Shown here piece by piece: positions 1 through 9,505 of a stretch of 37,034 nucleotides of DNA; position 1 is the first letter of the stretch, and every line of letters begins with the position of its first letter. A program made the translations under genes and the position numbers. Source of the stretch: Bacteroidales bacterium (lineage in GTDB: Bacteria; Bacteroidota; Bacteroidia; Bacteroidales; DTU049); contig JAFGWG010000185.1 in assembly GCA_016937255.1 (NCBI GenBank), positions 1 to 37,034 of the forward strand, read 5' to 3'. The notes beneath the pieces are model-generated. The model had not been told where the DNA came from and did not search any database. It saw only the letters and a program-made list of their open reading frames with translations.

Positions 1-732
1 AACAGACCAGGACTCGTGGGTATGCATGCTTCATTTACGGTGGAGCAACACACTTTACTGAAAGCAATAGAAATTGCTGCCAAATACGATACAGGTATTC
101 ATATTCATGTGGCCGAAGATCCGGTGGATGAGCAGCTGACCCGTGAAAAATACGGTGTAAGCGTTATGGAACGTCTTCGTCATGCGGGGGCGCTCAATCT
201 CAAAGGAAATATCCTAGGACACGGCTTGCATCTGGATAAAGAAGAGCGTGAATTGGTAAAAAACTCCGGCTCATGGATGGCTGTAAATGCCGATTCCAAT
301 CTCAATAATCGCGTTGGTTTCTTTACTTCTGAAGGTTTTGGCGATAAAATTATGCTTGGAACCGATGGCATGCACAGCGATATGATCAAAAGTGCCCAAA
401 CTGCTTTGTTTGCAGGGCAAAACTTCGATGAAGTGGATATGGGAATGATTTATAATCGTTTGCGCAATTCTGAGAAATATCTGCACGAAAACGGACATGC
501 TTTTGGCGGGAATAACCTCATTGTGCTCGATTACGACAGCCCGACACCGCTTACAGAGAGCAATTATATCGGGCATTTCTTTTTTGGTTTCGAGAACCGC
601 CATATAACCCATAGCATTTCAAACGGAAAACTCATTTATGCCGAAGGCAAAGTGCAAACGGTTGATGAAGAAAGTATTCTGAAGGAATCTGCAAAGGCGG
701 CTATGCATTTGTGGGATGAGATGGTGAAGTAG
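1..732 (+). CDS. ssnA: SsnA-like amidohydrolase (aminohydrolase), 5'-truncated by window edge
   Basis: Open from base 1 (NRPGLVGMHASFT...); amidohydrolase motifs HIHVAED, GHGLHLD, LGTDGMHSDM; followed by a dihydropyrimidinase gene as in known ssnA/hyuA clusters. Confidence 0.8.
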   Translation, partial: NRPGLVGMHASFTVEQHTLLKAIEIAAKYDTGIHIHVAEDPVDEQLTREKYGVSVMERLRHAGALNLKGNILGHGLHLDKEERELVKNSGSWMAVNADSNLNNRVGFFTSEGFGDKIMLGTDGMHSDMIKSAQTALFAGQNFDEVDMGMIYNRLRNSEKYLHENGHAFGGNNLIVLDYDSPTPLTESNYIGHFFFGFENRHITHSISNGKLIYAEGKVQTVDEESILKESAKAAMHLWDEMVK

Positions 733-773
733 TTATACATCTGCAGGCATCATGCTCAAATCAAATATCCGTA

Positions 774-836
774 GAGACGAATAGCATTCGTCTCAAAGAA
801 CCAAAAACACCCGTAGAGACGTATAGCATACGTCTC
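774..836. repeat. Two perfect 21-bp hairpin repeats (gagacgaat-agc-attcgtctc and gagacgtat-agc-atacgtctc), with a degenerate third copy to ~877
   Basis: 774-794 and 816-836: 9-bp arms, AGC loop, both preceded by ccgta; partial copies at 843-853 and 859-877. Confidence 0.85.
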
Positions 837-910
837 AAAACAGTATACGCCTCAATACAGCATTCGTCTCAAAGAACATAGTTTTCCTTGTCAAGAAAAT
901 GATTAACTAA

Positions 911-960
911 ACAAATTTGTTTTCGCCTGATAAATGATGTATATTTGACAAATTTGTCAA
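911..960 (+). promoter_or_regulatory. Promoter (TTTG-N20-TATATTTG) with two palindromic putative operators
   Basis: ACAAATTTGT at 911-920 over the -33-like TTTG (916-919); TTGACAAATTTGTCAA at 945-960 overlapping the -7-like TATATTTG (940-947). Confidence 0.7.
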
Positions 961-962
961 CA

Positions 963-1517
963 ATGAATGCGTTGGGATCATATTTACGTAAAGTCCGCAA
1001 AGAATCGGGCAGGTCTTTAGCCGATTTAGCCAAGGACCTATCAATGGATATTACATTGCTCAGTCGCATTGAAACCGGAAAACGGGATTTGGCATTTGAG
1101 CGATTAGCTGAGTTTTCAACGGTCTATAATATTCCAGAAAATGAATTGCAGTCGCTATGGATGCAGGCAAAAAATAATGTAGAAGAACCAGTGGTTTTGT
1201 ATCAGGCTATGGTATCATCAGTAAGCGAAATTCGCCGCATATTATCTGATATTTTCAAAACCGACCCCCGAATTGAAAGGGCATTTCTATTTGGCAGCAT
1301 ATCCAGAAAACAAGCACATGTCAATAGCGATATAGATATAATGCTTGAAATCAAAGAAAACGAAGTAATTACAATTTTCGATTTGGCAGAAATAAAAAAT
1401 AAGTGTGAGCAAAAACTTAATAGGAAAGCAGATATCAATACCCGCCACTCTGTTGGAAATGATTTAGCCACATCTATACAACCCGATCTGAAACTCATTT
1501 ATGAAAGAAAAAGCTAA
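963..1517 (+). CDS. XRE-type HTH fused to MNT-family minimal nucleotidyltransferase (MntA-like antitoxin)
   Basis: N-terminal HTH (LGSYLRKVRKESGRSLADLAKDLSMDITLLSRIETGKR); NTase motif FLFGSISRKQAHVNSDIDIMLEI; ATG at 963 preferred over TTG at 945. Confidence 0.8.
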   Translation: MNALGSYLRKVRKESGRSLADLAKDLSMDITLLSRIETGKRDLAFERLAEFSTVYNIPENELQSLWMQAKNNVEEPVVLYQAMVSSVSEIRRILSDIFKTDPRIERAFLFGSISRKQAHVNSDIDIMLEIKENEVITIFDLAEIKNKCEQKLNRKADINTRHSVGNDLATSIQPDLKLIYERKS

Positions 1518-1854
1518 TTATATCATTTTCAGGCTAAAACATATCATCAAGGCAATTGATATGATTGATAGGTCTATGACTGATGTAACTGTGGATTCAT
1601 TTCTGGAAGATGAAGTTTTGCAAAGTGCGGTTTGCTATCAGTTTCTGATCATAGGAGAGGCCGTTCGAAACCTTCCTGTTGAATTTACCGAGAAGCATGA
1701 TTATCCCTGGTATAAGCCTCGATCGTTCAGAAATTTCCTTGCACATGAGTATTTTGGAGTGGACATGAAAATGGTTTACTATACTCAGCAAAAAGACATG
1801 CCCGGGTTTAGAACTTATATAAATGAACTGATTGAAAAAACAAAAGATGAGTAG
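1501..1854 (+). CDS. HEPN domain protein (HepT-like toxin, DUF86)
   Basis: Rx4HxY motif RNFLAHEY; overlaps upstream MNT gene by 17 nt; length typical of HepT. Confidence 0.85.
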   Translation: MKEKANYIIFRLKHIIKAIDMIDRSMTDVTVDSFLEDEVLQSAVCYQFLIIGEAVRNLPVEFTEKHDYPWYKPRSFRNFLAHEYFGVDMKMVYYTQQKDMPGFRTYINELIEKTKDE

Positions 1855-3142
1855 TTTGCTGATTAAAAATATTACCATTGTAAACTCAGACTATTCTTTC
1901 AAAGCCAATGTGCTGTTTGAGGATGGTAGAGTTTTACAGATTTCTGACAAGCCGATTGAGAGCAATGCAAAAGTGTATGATGGAACCGAAAAGTATCTGA
2001 TACCTGCGGGAATTGATCCACATGTGCATTTAGCATTGCCCACACCTGCAGGACCCTCATGCGATGATTTTGAAATGGGGAGCAAAGCTGCAATAGCTGG
2101 AGGAACCGGAGCGCTGATTGACTTTGTAACACCAAAGCGTGGTCAATCACTTATTGAAGCAACAAAAGAGCGCCAAAAAGAGACAGAAGCATCTGAAATT
2201 CCTGTAAAGCTGCATGTGGGTATCACCTGGTGGGATGATAGTCTGGATGCAGAAATTGAATCGCTGTTTAAAGATTATGGCATTAAGACTTTCAAGGTTT
2301 ATATGGCTTATCTCGATAATATCGGGCTGGAAGTCCCTCAAATGCATAAGGCCATGAAGAGTATTGCAAAACATGGCGGTATGATGGCTTTGCATGCTGA
2401 ATTGGGCATAGAAATAATGAAGCTGCATTATGAATTCAGGCAAAAAGACAGACTTGCTGCATTTAATCACCCATGGACTCGCCCTGCAAATGTTGAATTT
2501 GAGGCCGTGCAAAAAGCATTAATGTTGGTTGAGTTCACGAAATGCCCGACCTATTTTGTACATATCAGCACGGCAGAATCAGTGCAGATGATTCGTGAGG
2601 CTAAAGCAAAAGGATTGCCTGTTTTTGCTGAAACCTGTCCGCAATACCTTCTTTTGGATGATGAAAAATACAATGGTCCTTTCAGTCAGGTGGCGCCTTT
2701 TATAATGAGTCCGCCATTACGCCGAAAAGAAGATCAGGAAGCACTTTGGGAGGGATTGAAAGACGGAACTATAGACACCATTTCTACAGATCATTGTCCG
2801 TTTACAATGAAACAGAAGAGTGCAGGAATTAACGATTTTACAAAAATTCCAAATGGAGTAGGGGGGATTTATCATAGAATGGGATTGATATATACATACG
2901 GAGTCCTTGAAAATCGTATAAGTTTGAATGAGTGGATTAAACTATGTTCTTCAAATGCTGCTGAAATATTTGATTTTGAGAACTATGGGAAAATAGAGGA
3001 GGGAGAAGATGCGCCGGTATTTATTTGGGATCCTGAGCCGGAAGAAGTAATTGGCGACTCTCAACCTTTCAGTAATGCCGATACTAATGTGTATAAGGGC
3101 TTAAAAATCAAAGGAAAAGCAATTAATATCTCTGAATTATGA
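1847..3142 (+). CDS. hydA: Dihydropyrimidinase / D-hydantoinase family
   Basis: GIDPHVHLALPTPAG, GGTGALIDFVTP, KVYMAY, TCPQYLLLDD, STDHCPFTMKQK; ATG at 1847 overlaps the HEPN stop. Confidence 0.85.
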   Translation: MSSLLIKNITIVNSDYSFKANVLFEDGRVLQISDKPIESNAKVYDGTEKYLIPAGIDPHVHLALPTPAGPSCDDFEMGSKAAIAGGTGALIDFVTPKRGQSLIEATKERQKETEASEIPVKLHVGITWWDDSLDAEIESLFKDYGIKTFKVYMAYLDNIGLEVPQMHKAMKSIAKHGGMMALHAELGIEIMKLHYEFRQKDRLAAFNHPWTRPANVEFEAVQKALMLVEFTKCPTYFVHISTAESVQMIREAKAKGLPVFAETCPQYLLLDDEKYNGPFSQVAPFIMSPPLRRKEDQEALWEGLKDGTIDTISTDHCPFTMKQKSAGINDFTKIPNGVGGIYHRMGLIYTYGVLENRISLNEWIKLCSSNAAEIFDFENYGKIEEGEDAPVFIWDPEPEEVIGDSQPFSNADTNVYKGLKIKGKAINISEL

Positions 3143-3681
3143 GAATTAAATATAGCTTAGATGCAAGTGATTATCTAAAATTTCAATTGTTTCTTGCTTC
3201 CCGTTCAAAGCAGGTAAAGCGCAGACGGAATTTCACTCGTTGGTTTATTCCAATTCTGTATATACTTATGTCTTTAGTGTTTTTTGGTATTGAGCAACCC
3301 ATTACCATGATTGTTTTTGCAGCTTTGGCTATTATTTGGTTTTTTCTGTACCCCATTTATAGTAGAAACAGATACATACGGTATTATCGCAGATTTATAG
3401 AGGAGCATCATTCGTCTAATTTTAATAAGGATTTCTTCATTGAAACAAAAGAGGACGAATTTTATCTGGAAGCTGAAGAAGCCAATAGTAATATTAAGTA
3501 TTCGGCGGTAAAAAATATTTTCGATTTATCGAGCCATTATCTCATTCAGCTTAAGCCGGGATCTGTGGTTATTTTGCCTGTAGAAAAAACAGATGCTAAA
3601 GATCTGAATAGCTTGATAGAAGAGATTTCTTTGAAAAGCAATATCAAGGTTTCTGATTTGAGAAATTGGAAATGGAAATAA
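3139..3681 (+). CDS. YcxB-like membrane protein
   Basis: Two TM helices then a C-terminal YcxB-like segment (IKYSAVKNIFDLSSHYLIQL); ATG overlaps the upstream stop. Confidence 0.55.
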   Translation: MRIKYSLDASDYLKFQLFLASRSKQVKRRRNFTRWFIPILYILMSLVFFGIEQPITMIVFAALAIIWFFLYPIYSRNRYIRYYRRFIEEHHSSNFNKDFFIETKEDEFYLEAEEANSNIKYSAVKNIFDLSSHYLIQLKPGSVVILPVEKTDAKDLNSLIEEISLKSNIKVSDLRNWKWK

Positions 3682-3734
3682 AAATACCGCAAGTTTTTCC
3701 CCTCACTTTTGTCAAATTGTATAAATTAGCGCCA

Positions 3735-4118
3735 ATGAAGTATTATTTTGAGAAAAAACTGAATTTGTCTTTTTCAGATTCTATTGAAAGAGTTACGAAC
3801 GTATTGAAAGATAATGGTTTAGGAGTTGTTTCCGAAATCAGAATGGATGAAAATCTCAATAAGTTGGATAGCAACGATTTTAAGCCATATCTTATTTTAG
3901 GTGCTTGTAGTCCTGAACATGCCAAAGAAGCTCTCAGACATGAAGAGAATATTGGTGTTTTATTGCCGTGCAACGTTGTTGTTGCTTCTGAGAATGATGG
4001 AACACGGGTTGCTGTTGTAAATCCATTAGTTGCCATGCAAGGAGTTCAGAATCCAGCATTGGAGCCCATGGCAAAGGAGATTACAGAGAAGCTAAAACAA
4101 TTCATGTCAGCAATATAA
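3735..4118 (+). CDS. DUF302 domain-containing protein
   Basis: LNLSFSDSIERVTNVLKDNGLGVVSEI...YLILGACSPEHAKEAL...GVLLPCNVVV; start chosen at internal ATG. Confidence 0.75.
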   Translation: MKYYFEKKLNLSFSDSIERVTNVLKDNGLGVVSEIRMDENLNKLDSNDFKPYLILGACSPEHAKEALRHEENIGVLLPCNVVVASENDGTRVAVVNPLVAMQGVQNPALEPMAKEITEKLKQFMSAI

Positions 4119-4121
4119 AAA

Positions 4122-4141
4122 AGGCCACCCGCGGGTAGCCT
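4122..4141. terminator. Bidirectional hairpin between convergent genes
   Basis: aggccaccc-gc-gggtagcct with one mismatch, A-rich on the left. Confidence 0.6.
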
Positions 4142-4167
4142 AAATATATTCGAAAAACTAAAATTAA

Positions 4168-5829
4168 TTAGTTTTTAATCACTTTAAATCTGGCGTATTC
4201 CTTGTCAGTTACAAGCACATTAATGAAGTAAATTCCTGCTTCACCATTAATACTACTTGTGATTTTGCTCACAGAGCGATAAACTTCATCACTAACTATT
4301 TGCCCCATGTAGTTGGTGATCTGAACTTGTACAAAATCATATTTCTTACCAAGTTCAATATTTATTTCTGAGTTAGTTGGATTTGGATATACTTGTGATA
4401 GATCGAGTGTGCTTTCCTCTAATGAAACTATTGTTGAAATTGTATGGCAGGCACTGGTATCGGCACAACCATTCATGGATACAATTACAGCGTAATCACC
4501 ATTGGCAGTTGCCGTAAACGACTGGTTGGTTTCGCCTGGTATGATTGCATAGGCACTGTCGCATGAAACCCATTGATAAGCTGCACCTGTTGCATTGCTG
4601 GTTAGTACTGGGTCCATGCTAGTTACACCTAGCTCTATATATGCATTTTCTTCAGCTGAAAACACAAAGGAGGTAAAAAATACAATTGTGTCTTCATTTA
4701 TACTTCCAATAGATCCTGCTTCTCCAGGTGCAGCACCGCCATATAGAGTTGCTGGGCCACCATTTACATACATAGCCCCGGAATTATTGATGTTCTCTCC
4801 AAAAAGCTTTATACGACCTCCACCACCGGAGCCGCCATCATCATTTGCAGTACTTGTGCCAATACTTCCTTGGCCACCATTTGCGTCAATAGTTCCTGAT
4901 AGATTGACTTCAGCGCCATATATAAGCACTCCACCACCGGCACCGCCACCGCTACCTTGCCCACCACCGGGTTGCTGTGCATCATTTCCATTTGCATTGA
5001 TATATCCGTTTACAATTATCTCCTCAGCAAAAAGAATTACTTTTCCTCCTCCATTGCCGCCAATTGTAGTACTAGCTGAACCACCACTTGAACCCATTTG
5101 AATATCAAACCCAGTTGCTGTACCATAAGCAATTCCACCTGTTTGAATAGGGTCTCCTGTGTCATATCCACCATCTCCGCCATCACCACCATATCCTGCA
5201 CCACTTGCTCCACAAGATGATGAATAAGTTCCATAACCAGGACCTGAACCGTTTAAGCCGGCTCCAGTTATTTGAAATCCATTTCCTTGTGCATGCAGCA
5301 CACCATCAATAATAATTATTGCAGCACGAATTTCAAACATACTATCATTTGCAGTTGTGAATACTGTATCACCAGCAGATATTTCAAACCAATCATAAAC
5401 ATTCAGGCTGTCTAGTGTATCATTTCCTGATGAAATATAAGCATTGGGAAATGTGAGGCTAAAATCTGACATAGCCGTGGCAGTGGTGTCGCCATAATGC
5501 ATATAAATCATATATGTGCTATCTCCTGAAAAATCAGGTAAGTTCACCCAAATGATTGTTGAATCAGTGTTTATATAGTCCTCAATATAGTAATTGTAAA
5601 ATATTGTTGGTGCACATTTTTCAGGACTAAAACGAAGATCTTCTCCATTGATTTGTAATTTACCTGCTCCGATTAACGTATCGGTTTCTACAATGAGCTT
5701 TACAGGGTAATTATTGAAGGTAATACTTGTGTCATTTGAAATAGATACAGGCATGCGATACATCCCGTTATATTGTGCAAATGCTCCAATTGCCATCAAA
5801 ATGAATAATAAGGTAAAAAGTTTTTTCAT
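4168..5829 (-). CDS. Secreted T9SS-sorted protein: DUF2341-like domain plus glycine-rich repeats
   Basis: Signal peptide MKKLFTLLFILMAIGAFAQ; C-terminal sorting motif LSQVYPNPTNSEINIE; Gly-rich repeats in the middle. Confidence 0.75.
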   Translation of the reverse strand: MKKLFTLLFILMAIGAFAQYNGMYRMPVSISNDTSITFNNYPVKLIVETDTLIGAGKLQINGEDLRFSPEKCAPTIFYNYYIEDYINTDSTIIWVNLPDFSGDSTYMIYMHYGDTTATAMSDFSLTFPNAYISSGNDTLDSLNVYDWFEISAGDTVFTTANDSMFEIRAAIIIIDGVLHAQGNGFQITGAGLNGSGPGYGTYSSSCGASGAGYGGDGGDGGYDTGDPIQTGGIAYGTATGFDIQMGSSGGSASTTIGGNGGGKVILFAEEIIVNGYINANGNDAQQPGGGQGSGGGAGGGVLIYGAEVNLSGTIDANGGQGSIGTSTANDDGGSGGGGRIKLFGENINNSGAMYVNGGPATLYGGAAPGEAGSIGSINEDTIVFFTSFVFSAEENAYIELGVTSMDPVLTSNATGAAYQWVSCDSAYAIIPGETNQSFTATANGDYAVIVSMNGCADTSACHTISTIVSLEESTLDLSQVYPNPTNSEINIELGKKYDFVQVQITNYMGQIVSDEVYRSVSKITSSINGEAGIYFINVLVTDKEYARFKVIKN

Positions 5830-5931
5830 ATTGAAAATATTTGGTTTGATATGCAAAATTAAGAATAATAACCAATTCATTATATGAATTAATATGATAA
5901 TTAATAGCAATATAATTGTTTAGGCAAAAAA

Positions 5932-5962
5932 AGCTGCCAGACAGTTTAAGTGTCTGACAGCT
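5932..5962 (-). terminator. Rho-independent terminator downstream of fumC
   Basis: agctgccagaca/tgtctgacagct hairpin followed by a T-run on the minus strand. Confidence 0.7.
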
Positions 5963-5975
5963 AGAATTCAAATAC

Positions 5976-7358
5976 TTAAACCATCTTCCCCGGATCCACC
6001 CACTGATCGAAATCTTCGGGCTTAACCAGCCCGGTTTGAATGGCCGATTCCTTAAGGGTTAAACCTTCCTTATGAGCTTTCTTGGCAATGGTGGCAGCAT
6101 TATCGTATCCGATGTGCGGGTTCAATGATGTTACCAGCATCAGTGAATTGTTTAGATGCTTGTCAATAGCTTCTTTGTTAGCTTTAATCCCTGCCACAGC
6201 ATTATCGGTAAATGAATGACATGCATCACCAATAAGTTGAGCAGCCATGAGGAAATTATAGATCATTACCGGCATAAAAACATTAAGCTGGAAATGCCCA
6301 TTCATGCCACCGATGTTAATGGCTGCATCGTTTCCTATAACCTGAGCACAAACCATGGTCATTGCTTCTGCCTGAGTAGGATTTACTTTTCCGGGCATAA
6401 TAGATGAGCCGGGCTCATTTTCGGGAAGCATTAGTTCGCCAATGCCACAACGCGGACCACTGGCCAGCATACGTATATTATTGGCAATATGCATGAGGCT
6501 TACGGCAATCGTTTTTAAAGCACCGCTTGATTCTACTATGGCATCGTGGGCTGAAAGGCTTTCGAATTTATTTTCAGCCGTAATGAATGGCATACCGGTA
6601 AGTTCTGCAATTTTTGCAGCAACTTTTATATCATAATTCTCGGGTGTATTGAGCCCTGTACCTACTGCAGTTCCACCCAATGCGAGCTCTGTAAGATGTG
6701 CCAGTGTGTTTTTAATGGCACGAATACCATGATCGATCTGAGACACATAGCCTGAGAATTCTTGTCCAACAGTAAGTGGGGTGGCATCCATAAGGTGGGT
6801 GCGACCTGTTTTTACGATATCCTTAAACTCCTCACTTTTGGCTTGCAGCGCATTACGCAGTTTTTCCAACGCAGGAATGGTGTGCTCTGTAAGCTTTTTA
6901 TATGCTGCAATATGCATGGCAGTAGGGAAGGTGTCATTACTCGATTGCGATTTGTTTACGTCGTCGTTTGGATGAAGTGCTTTTTTTGCATCCTCGAGTT
7001 TGCCGCCGGCAATTACGTGTCCGCGGTTAGCCACTACCTCGTTCACATTCATGTTACTTTGCGTGCCAGAGCCGGTTTGCCAAACTACCAATGGGAATTC
7101 ACCTGCGAGTTTTCCTTCCAGAATTTCATCGCATACCTGTGCAATAAGCTTTGATTTTTCTGGATCAATTTTCCCAAGATCCGCATTGGTTAAAGCTGCC
7201 GCTTTCTTCAAAATGGCAAAAGCTTCAATTATTTCTACCGGCATTTTTTGTCCACCGATTTTAAAATTCTCTTTTGAGCGTTGAGTTTGTGCTCCCCAGT
7301 ATTTTTCTGCAGGCACCTTAACTTCGCCTAAACTGTCTTTTTCAATTCTGTATTCCAT
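5976..7358 (-). CDS. fumC: Class II fumarate hydratase
   Basis: Full-length; [44 protein letters not shown]. Confidence 0.96.
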   Translation of the reverse strand: MEYRIEKDSLGEVKVPAEKYWGAQTQRSKENFKIGGQKMPVEIIEAFAILKKAAALTNADLGKIDPEKSKLIAQVCDEILEGKLAGEFPLVVWQTGSGTQSNMNVNEVVANRGHVIAGGKLEDAKKALHPNDDVNKSQSSNDTFPTAMHIAAYKKLTEHTIPALEKLRNALQAKSEEFKDIVKTGRTHLMDATPLTVGQEFSGYVSQIDHGIRAIKNTLAHLTELALGGTAVGTGLNTPENYDIKVAAKIAELTGMPFITAENKFESLSAHDAIVESSGALKTIAVSLMHIANNIRMLASGPRCGIGELMLPENEPGSSIMPGKVNPTQAEAMTMVCAQVIGNDAAINIGGMNGHFQLNVFMPVMIYNFLMAAQLIGDACHSFTDNAVAGIKANKEAIDKHLNNSLMLVTSLNPHIGYDNAATIAKKAHKEGLTLKESAIQTGLVKPEDFDQWVDPGKMV

Positions 7359-7382
7359 GGTTTTTTTTTAAATGATTTCTTA

Positions 7383-7727
7383 TTAAAACAAACTGGCTAC
7401 TGCATCTTCGGTTTCACCAATTACCGCCCTATTCCCCTTAACAATAATGGGCCTTTTCAGTAATTTAAGGTTCTCAGAAATGATTTTAATCCATTCCTGA
7501 TCTGTAAAATTTTTCCCCTTTAGTTCCTTTTTATATACATCTTCCTGAGTACGAATGATATCCTGCACTTTCATATTAAGTTGCTTCAATAATTTGGAAA
7601 TATCTTCAGGACTTAGCCCCGTTTTTAGGTATTCCACTATTTCAAAATCTTCGGTGTGTTTTTTAAAAAACTCTAGTCCACCGCGACTTTTACGGCATCT
7701 TGTATTGTGGTAGATTATTGTTTTCAT
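7383..7727 (-). CDS. arsC: Arsenate reductase (ArsC) family protein
   Basis: YHNTRCRKSRGG active-site Cys motif; C-terminal KLLKRPIIVKGNRAVIGE. Confidence 0.85.
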   Translation of the reverse strand: MKTIIYHNTRCRKSRGGLEFFKKHTEDFEIVEYLKTGLSPEDISKLLKQLNMKVQDIIRTQEDVYKKELKGKNFTDQEWIKIISENLKLLKRPIIVKGNRAVIGETEDAVASLF

Positions 7728-7891
7728 TTGAGATAAGTATTTGGATGCAATTTACAAAAATATGTGTATGAATTGTAAAAAGAAGGATATTTATATTGTA
7801 AATTTTCTCATGAATTGATTACCATTTGTTTCCCAAAACTATTTGACATAGCTGCCTAATTATATTACATTTGAAAACTAAATACATTCAA

Positions 7892-9448
7892 ATGAGAATT
7901 CTTATTTCTGCTTTGTTTTTATTGGTATTGATTCAATCCAATCACGGCCAGCTTTTAGGTCCTGAACCTTTTGATAGTGATTTTTTAGTACATGGATCTT
8001 CGGCTTCTACATCTGTTTGGTTTGCTCCGAGCTCTAATACGCCAATAGATTATACCGCATCTGGTGGATGTACTGGTGGACATGCTTCATATTCTGGAAA
8101 TTGGAATAGCTACTGGGGAAATTTTCTTCGTCTGCCTGAAGTAGATGCGAGTGGTTTGGATAGTTTAAAACTGAGTTTCGATGTGTCGCACTCCTATTTT
8201 GCTTCTCAAAGCAATGATTGGATTCGTTTTTATGTATGGGCAGATGGAGGATATCAAAAAATTGTATCTGCAGTTCGAATAAACGGAGTTGATGAATTAT
8301 ATGATTTTGGTGTAAATGGCAAAGGCTTCATTTTCGATACACCCAGAACATGTGCGGCGGTTGAAGTGGTTTTCGATTTGAGTACAATTAGCAATACCTC
8401 ATCCATTTTGGTTTATCTCGAAGCCAATTGCAATTACAATAATTCAAATATCTATTTTATCAGTTTCGATAATATATCACTTGCTTCAGCAGGAAGTTCA
8501 AGTTTTTCTGTATCATGCAGAGCCGACACTTCTTTTTGTCTTAACGATGCTGCGTGGCCTATTTCAGGTTCTACACCTGCGGGCGGTACATATTCAGGAG
8601 CGGGAGTAACATCTAATATATTTTTTCCTTCCATTGCTGGCATTGGATCACACAGTATCAAATATGTAAATGATGATGGAATGGGAAATTCTGATTCGTG
8701 CTATTTTAATATTACGGTCAATGATATTCCACATCCAAGCATTGTGGTTATGCCTAATGATACTCTATGCAATGGTGAAAGTCTAATATTGACCGCAACT
8801 GGTGCACAAACATACCAGTGGGATAATGGTGTAAATAATGGAGTGTCATTTACCCCTTCAACCCAAATTTATACAGTAACAGCCACTGCTTCAAACGGCT
8901 GTCAAAATGATACTTCTGTTAGTGTCTATGTAATTCCTGATCCTACAGTATCCTTAATTCTGCCGTGGGATACTCTTTGCGCAACAACAGATATACCTTA
9001 TCCGCAATATCCTCTAAGCGGTGGAAATCCTACCGGAGGTTATTATCTGGGCGGAGATGTAATTGATTCCATGTATATCGAAGCCAACGGAGTACCTGCA
9101 TATCGGAATTCTGTGGTGGAGTATTATTATGAAGACGCCTATGGGTGTAGTGGAATGGCTATTGATTCTGTGTATATGGACTTATGTTTGACTGATATTG
9201 CAGAGAATGATAATCAGAATCTTATTTTGTATCCGAATCCTGCTTTTGATAATTTGAATATTTTTTTCGACGGTGAAATACAATCGGTTGAGATATGGAG
9301 TAGCGACGGGAAAGTAATGTACTTTACAGAATTCAGTGATTGTGTGAATTTACATTCGGTAATTGTTTCAAAGTGGCCAGAAGGTATTTACTTGCTGCGG
9401 ATTATTGATTCAGAAAACAATCAAATTAATCGGAGCTTTCTTCGATAA
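7892..9448 (+). CDS. Secreted protein with T9SS type A C-terminal sorting domain
   Basis: Signal peptide MRILISALFLLVLIQSNHG; Ig-like/PKD-like repeats; C-terminal LILYPNPAFDNLNIFF...GIYLLRI. Confidence 0.75.
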   Translation: MRILISALFLLVLIQSNHGQLLGPEPFDSDFLVHGSSASTSVWFAPSSNTPIDYTASGGCTGGHASYSGNWNSYWGNFLRLPEVDASGLDSLKLSFDVSHSYFASQSNDWIRFYVWADGGYQKIVSAVRINGVDELYDFGVNGKGFIFDTPRTCAAVEVVFDLSTISNTSSILVYLEANCNYNNSNIYFISFDNISLASAGSSSFSVSCRADTSFCLNDAAWPISGSTPAGGTYSGAGVTSNIFFPSIAGIGSHSIKYVNDDGMGNSDSCYFNITVNDIPHPSIVVMPNDTLCNGESLILTATGAQTYQWDNGVNNGVSFTPSTQIYTVTATASNGCQNDTSVSVYVIPDPTVSLILPWDTLCATTDIPYPQYPLSGGNPTGGYYLGGDVIDSMYIEANGVPAYRNSVVEYYYEDAYGCSGMAIDSVYMDLCLTDIAENDNQNLILYPNPAFDNLNIFFDGEIQSVEIWSSDGKVMYFTEFSDCVNLHSVIVSKWPEGIYLLRIIDSENNQINRSFLR

Positions 9449-9458
9449 GAATTTTTAT

Positions 9459-9489
9459 TTTGATTCTATACCAATTGTTGGTATATTTG
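9459..9489 (+). promoter_or_regulatory. parDE promoter (TTTG-N19-TATATTTG) with inverted-repeat operator
   Basis: ATACCAA-TTG-TTGGTAT at 9468-9484 between/overlapping the promoter elements. Confidence 0.65.
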
Positions 9490-9505
9490 TAATAAATTTT
9501 CAGAT

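Noticed and set aside
2147-2512. 121-aa minus-strand ORF in the dihydropyrimidinase gene
   Set aside because: Antisense to a clear conserved enzyme; low-plausibility composition.
4595-5101. 168-aa proline-rich ORF on the + strand
   Set aside because: Antisense artefact of the glycine-rich domain of the minus-strand T9SS protein (GGN codons read as CCN).
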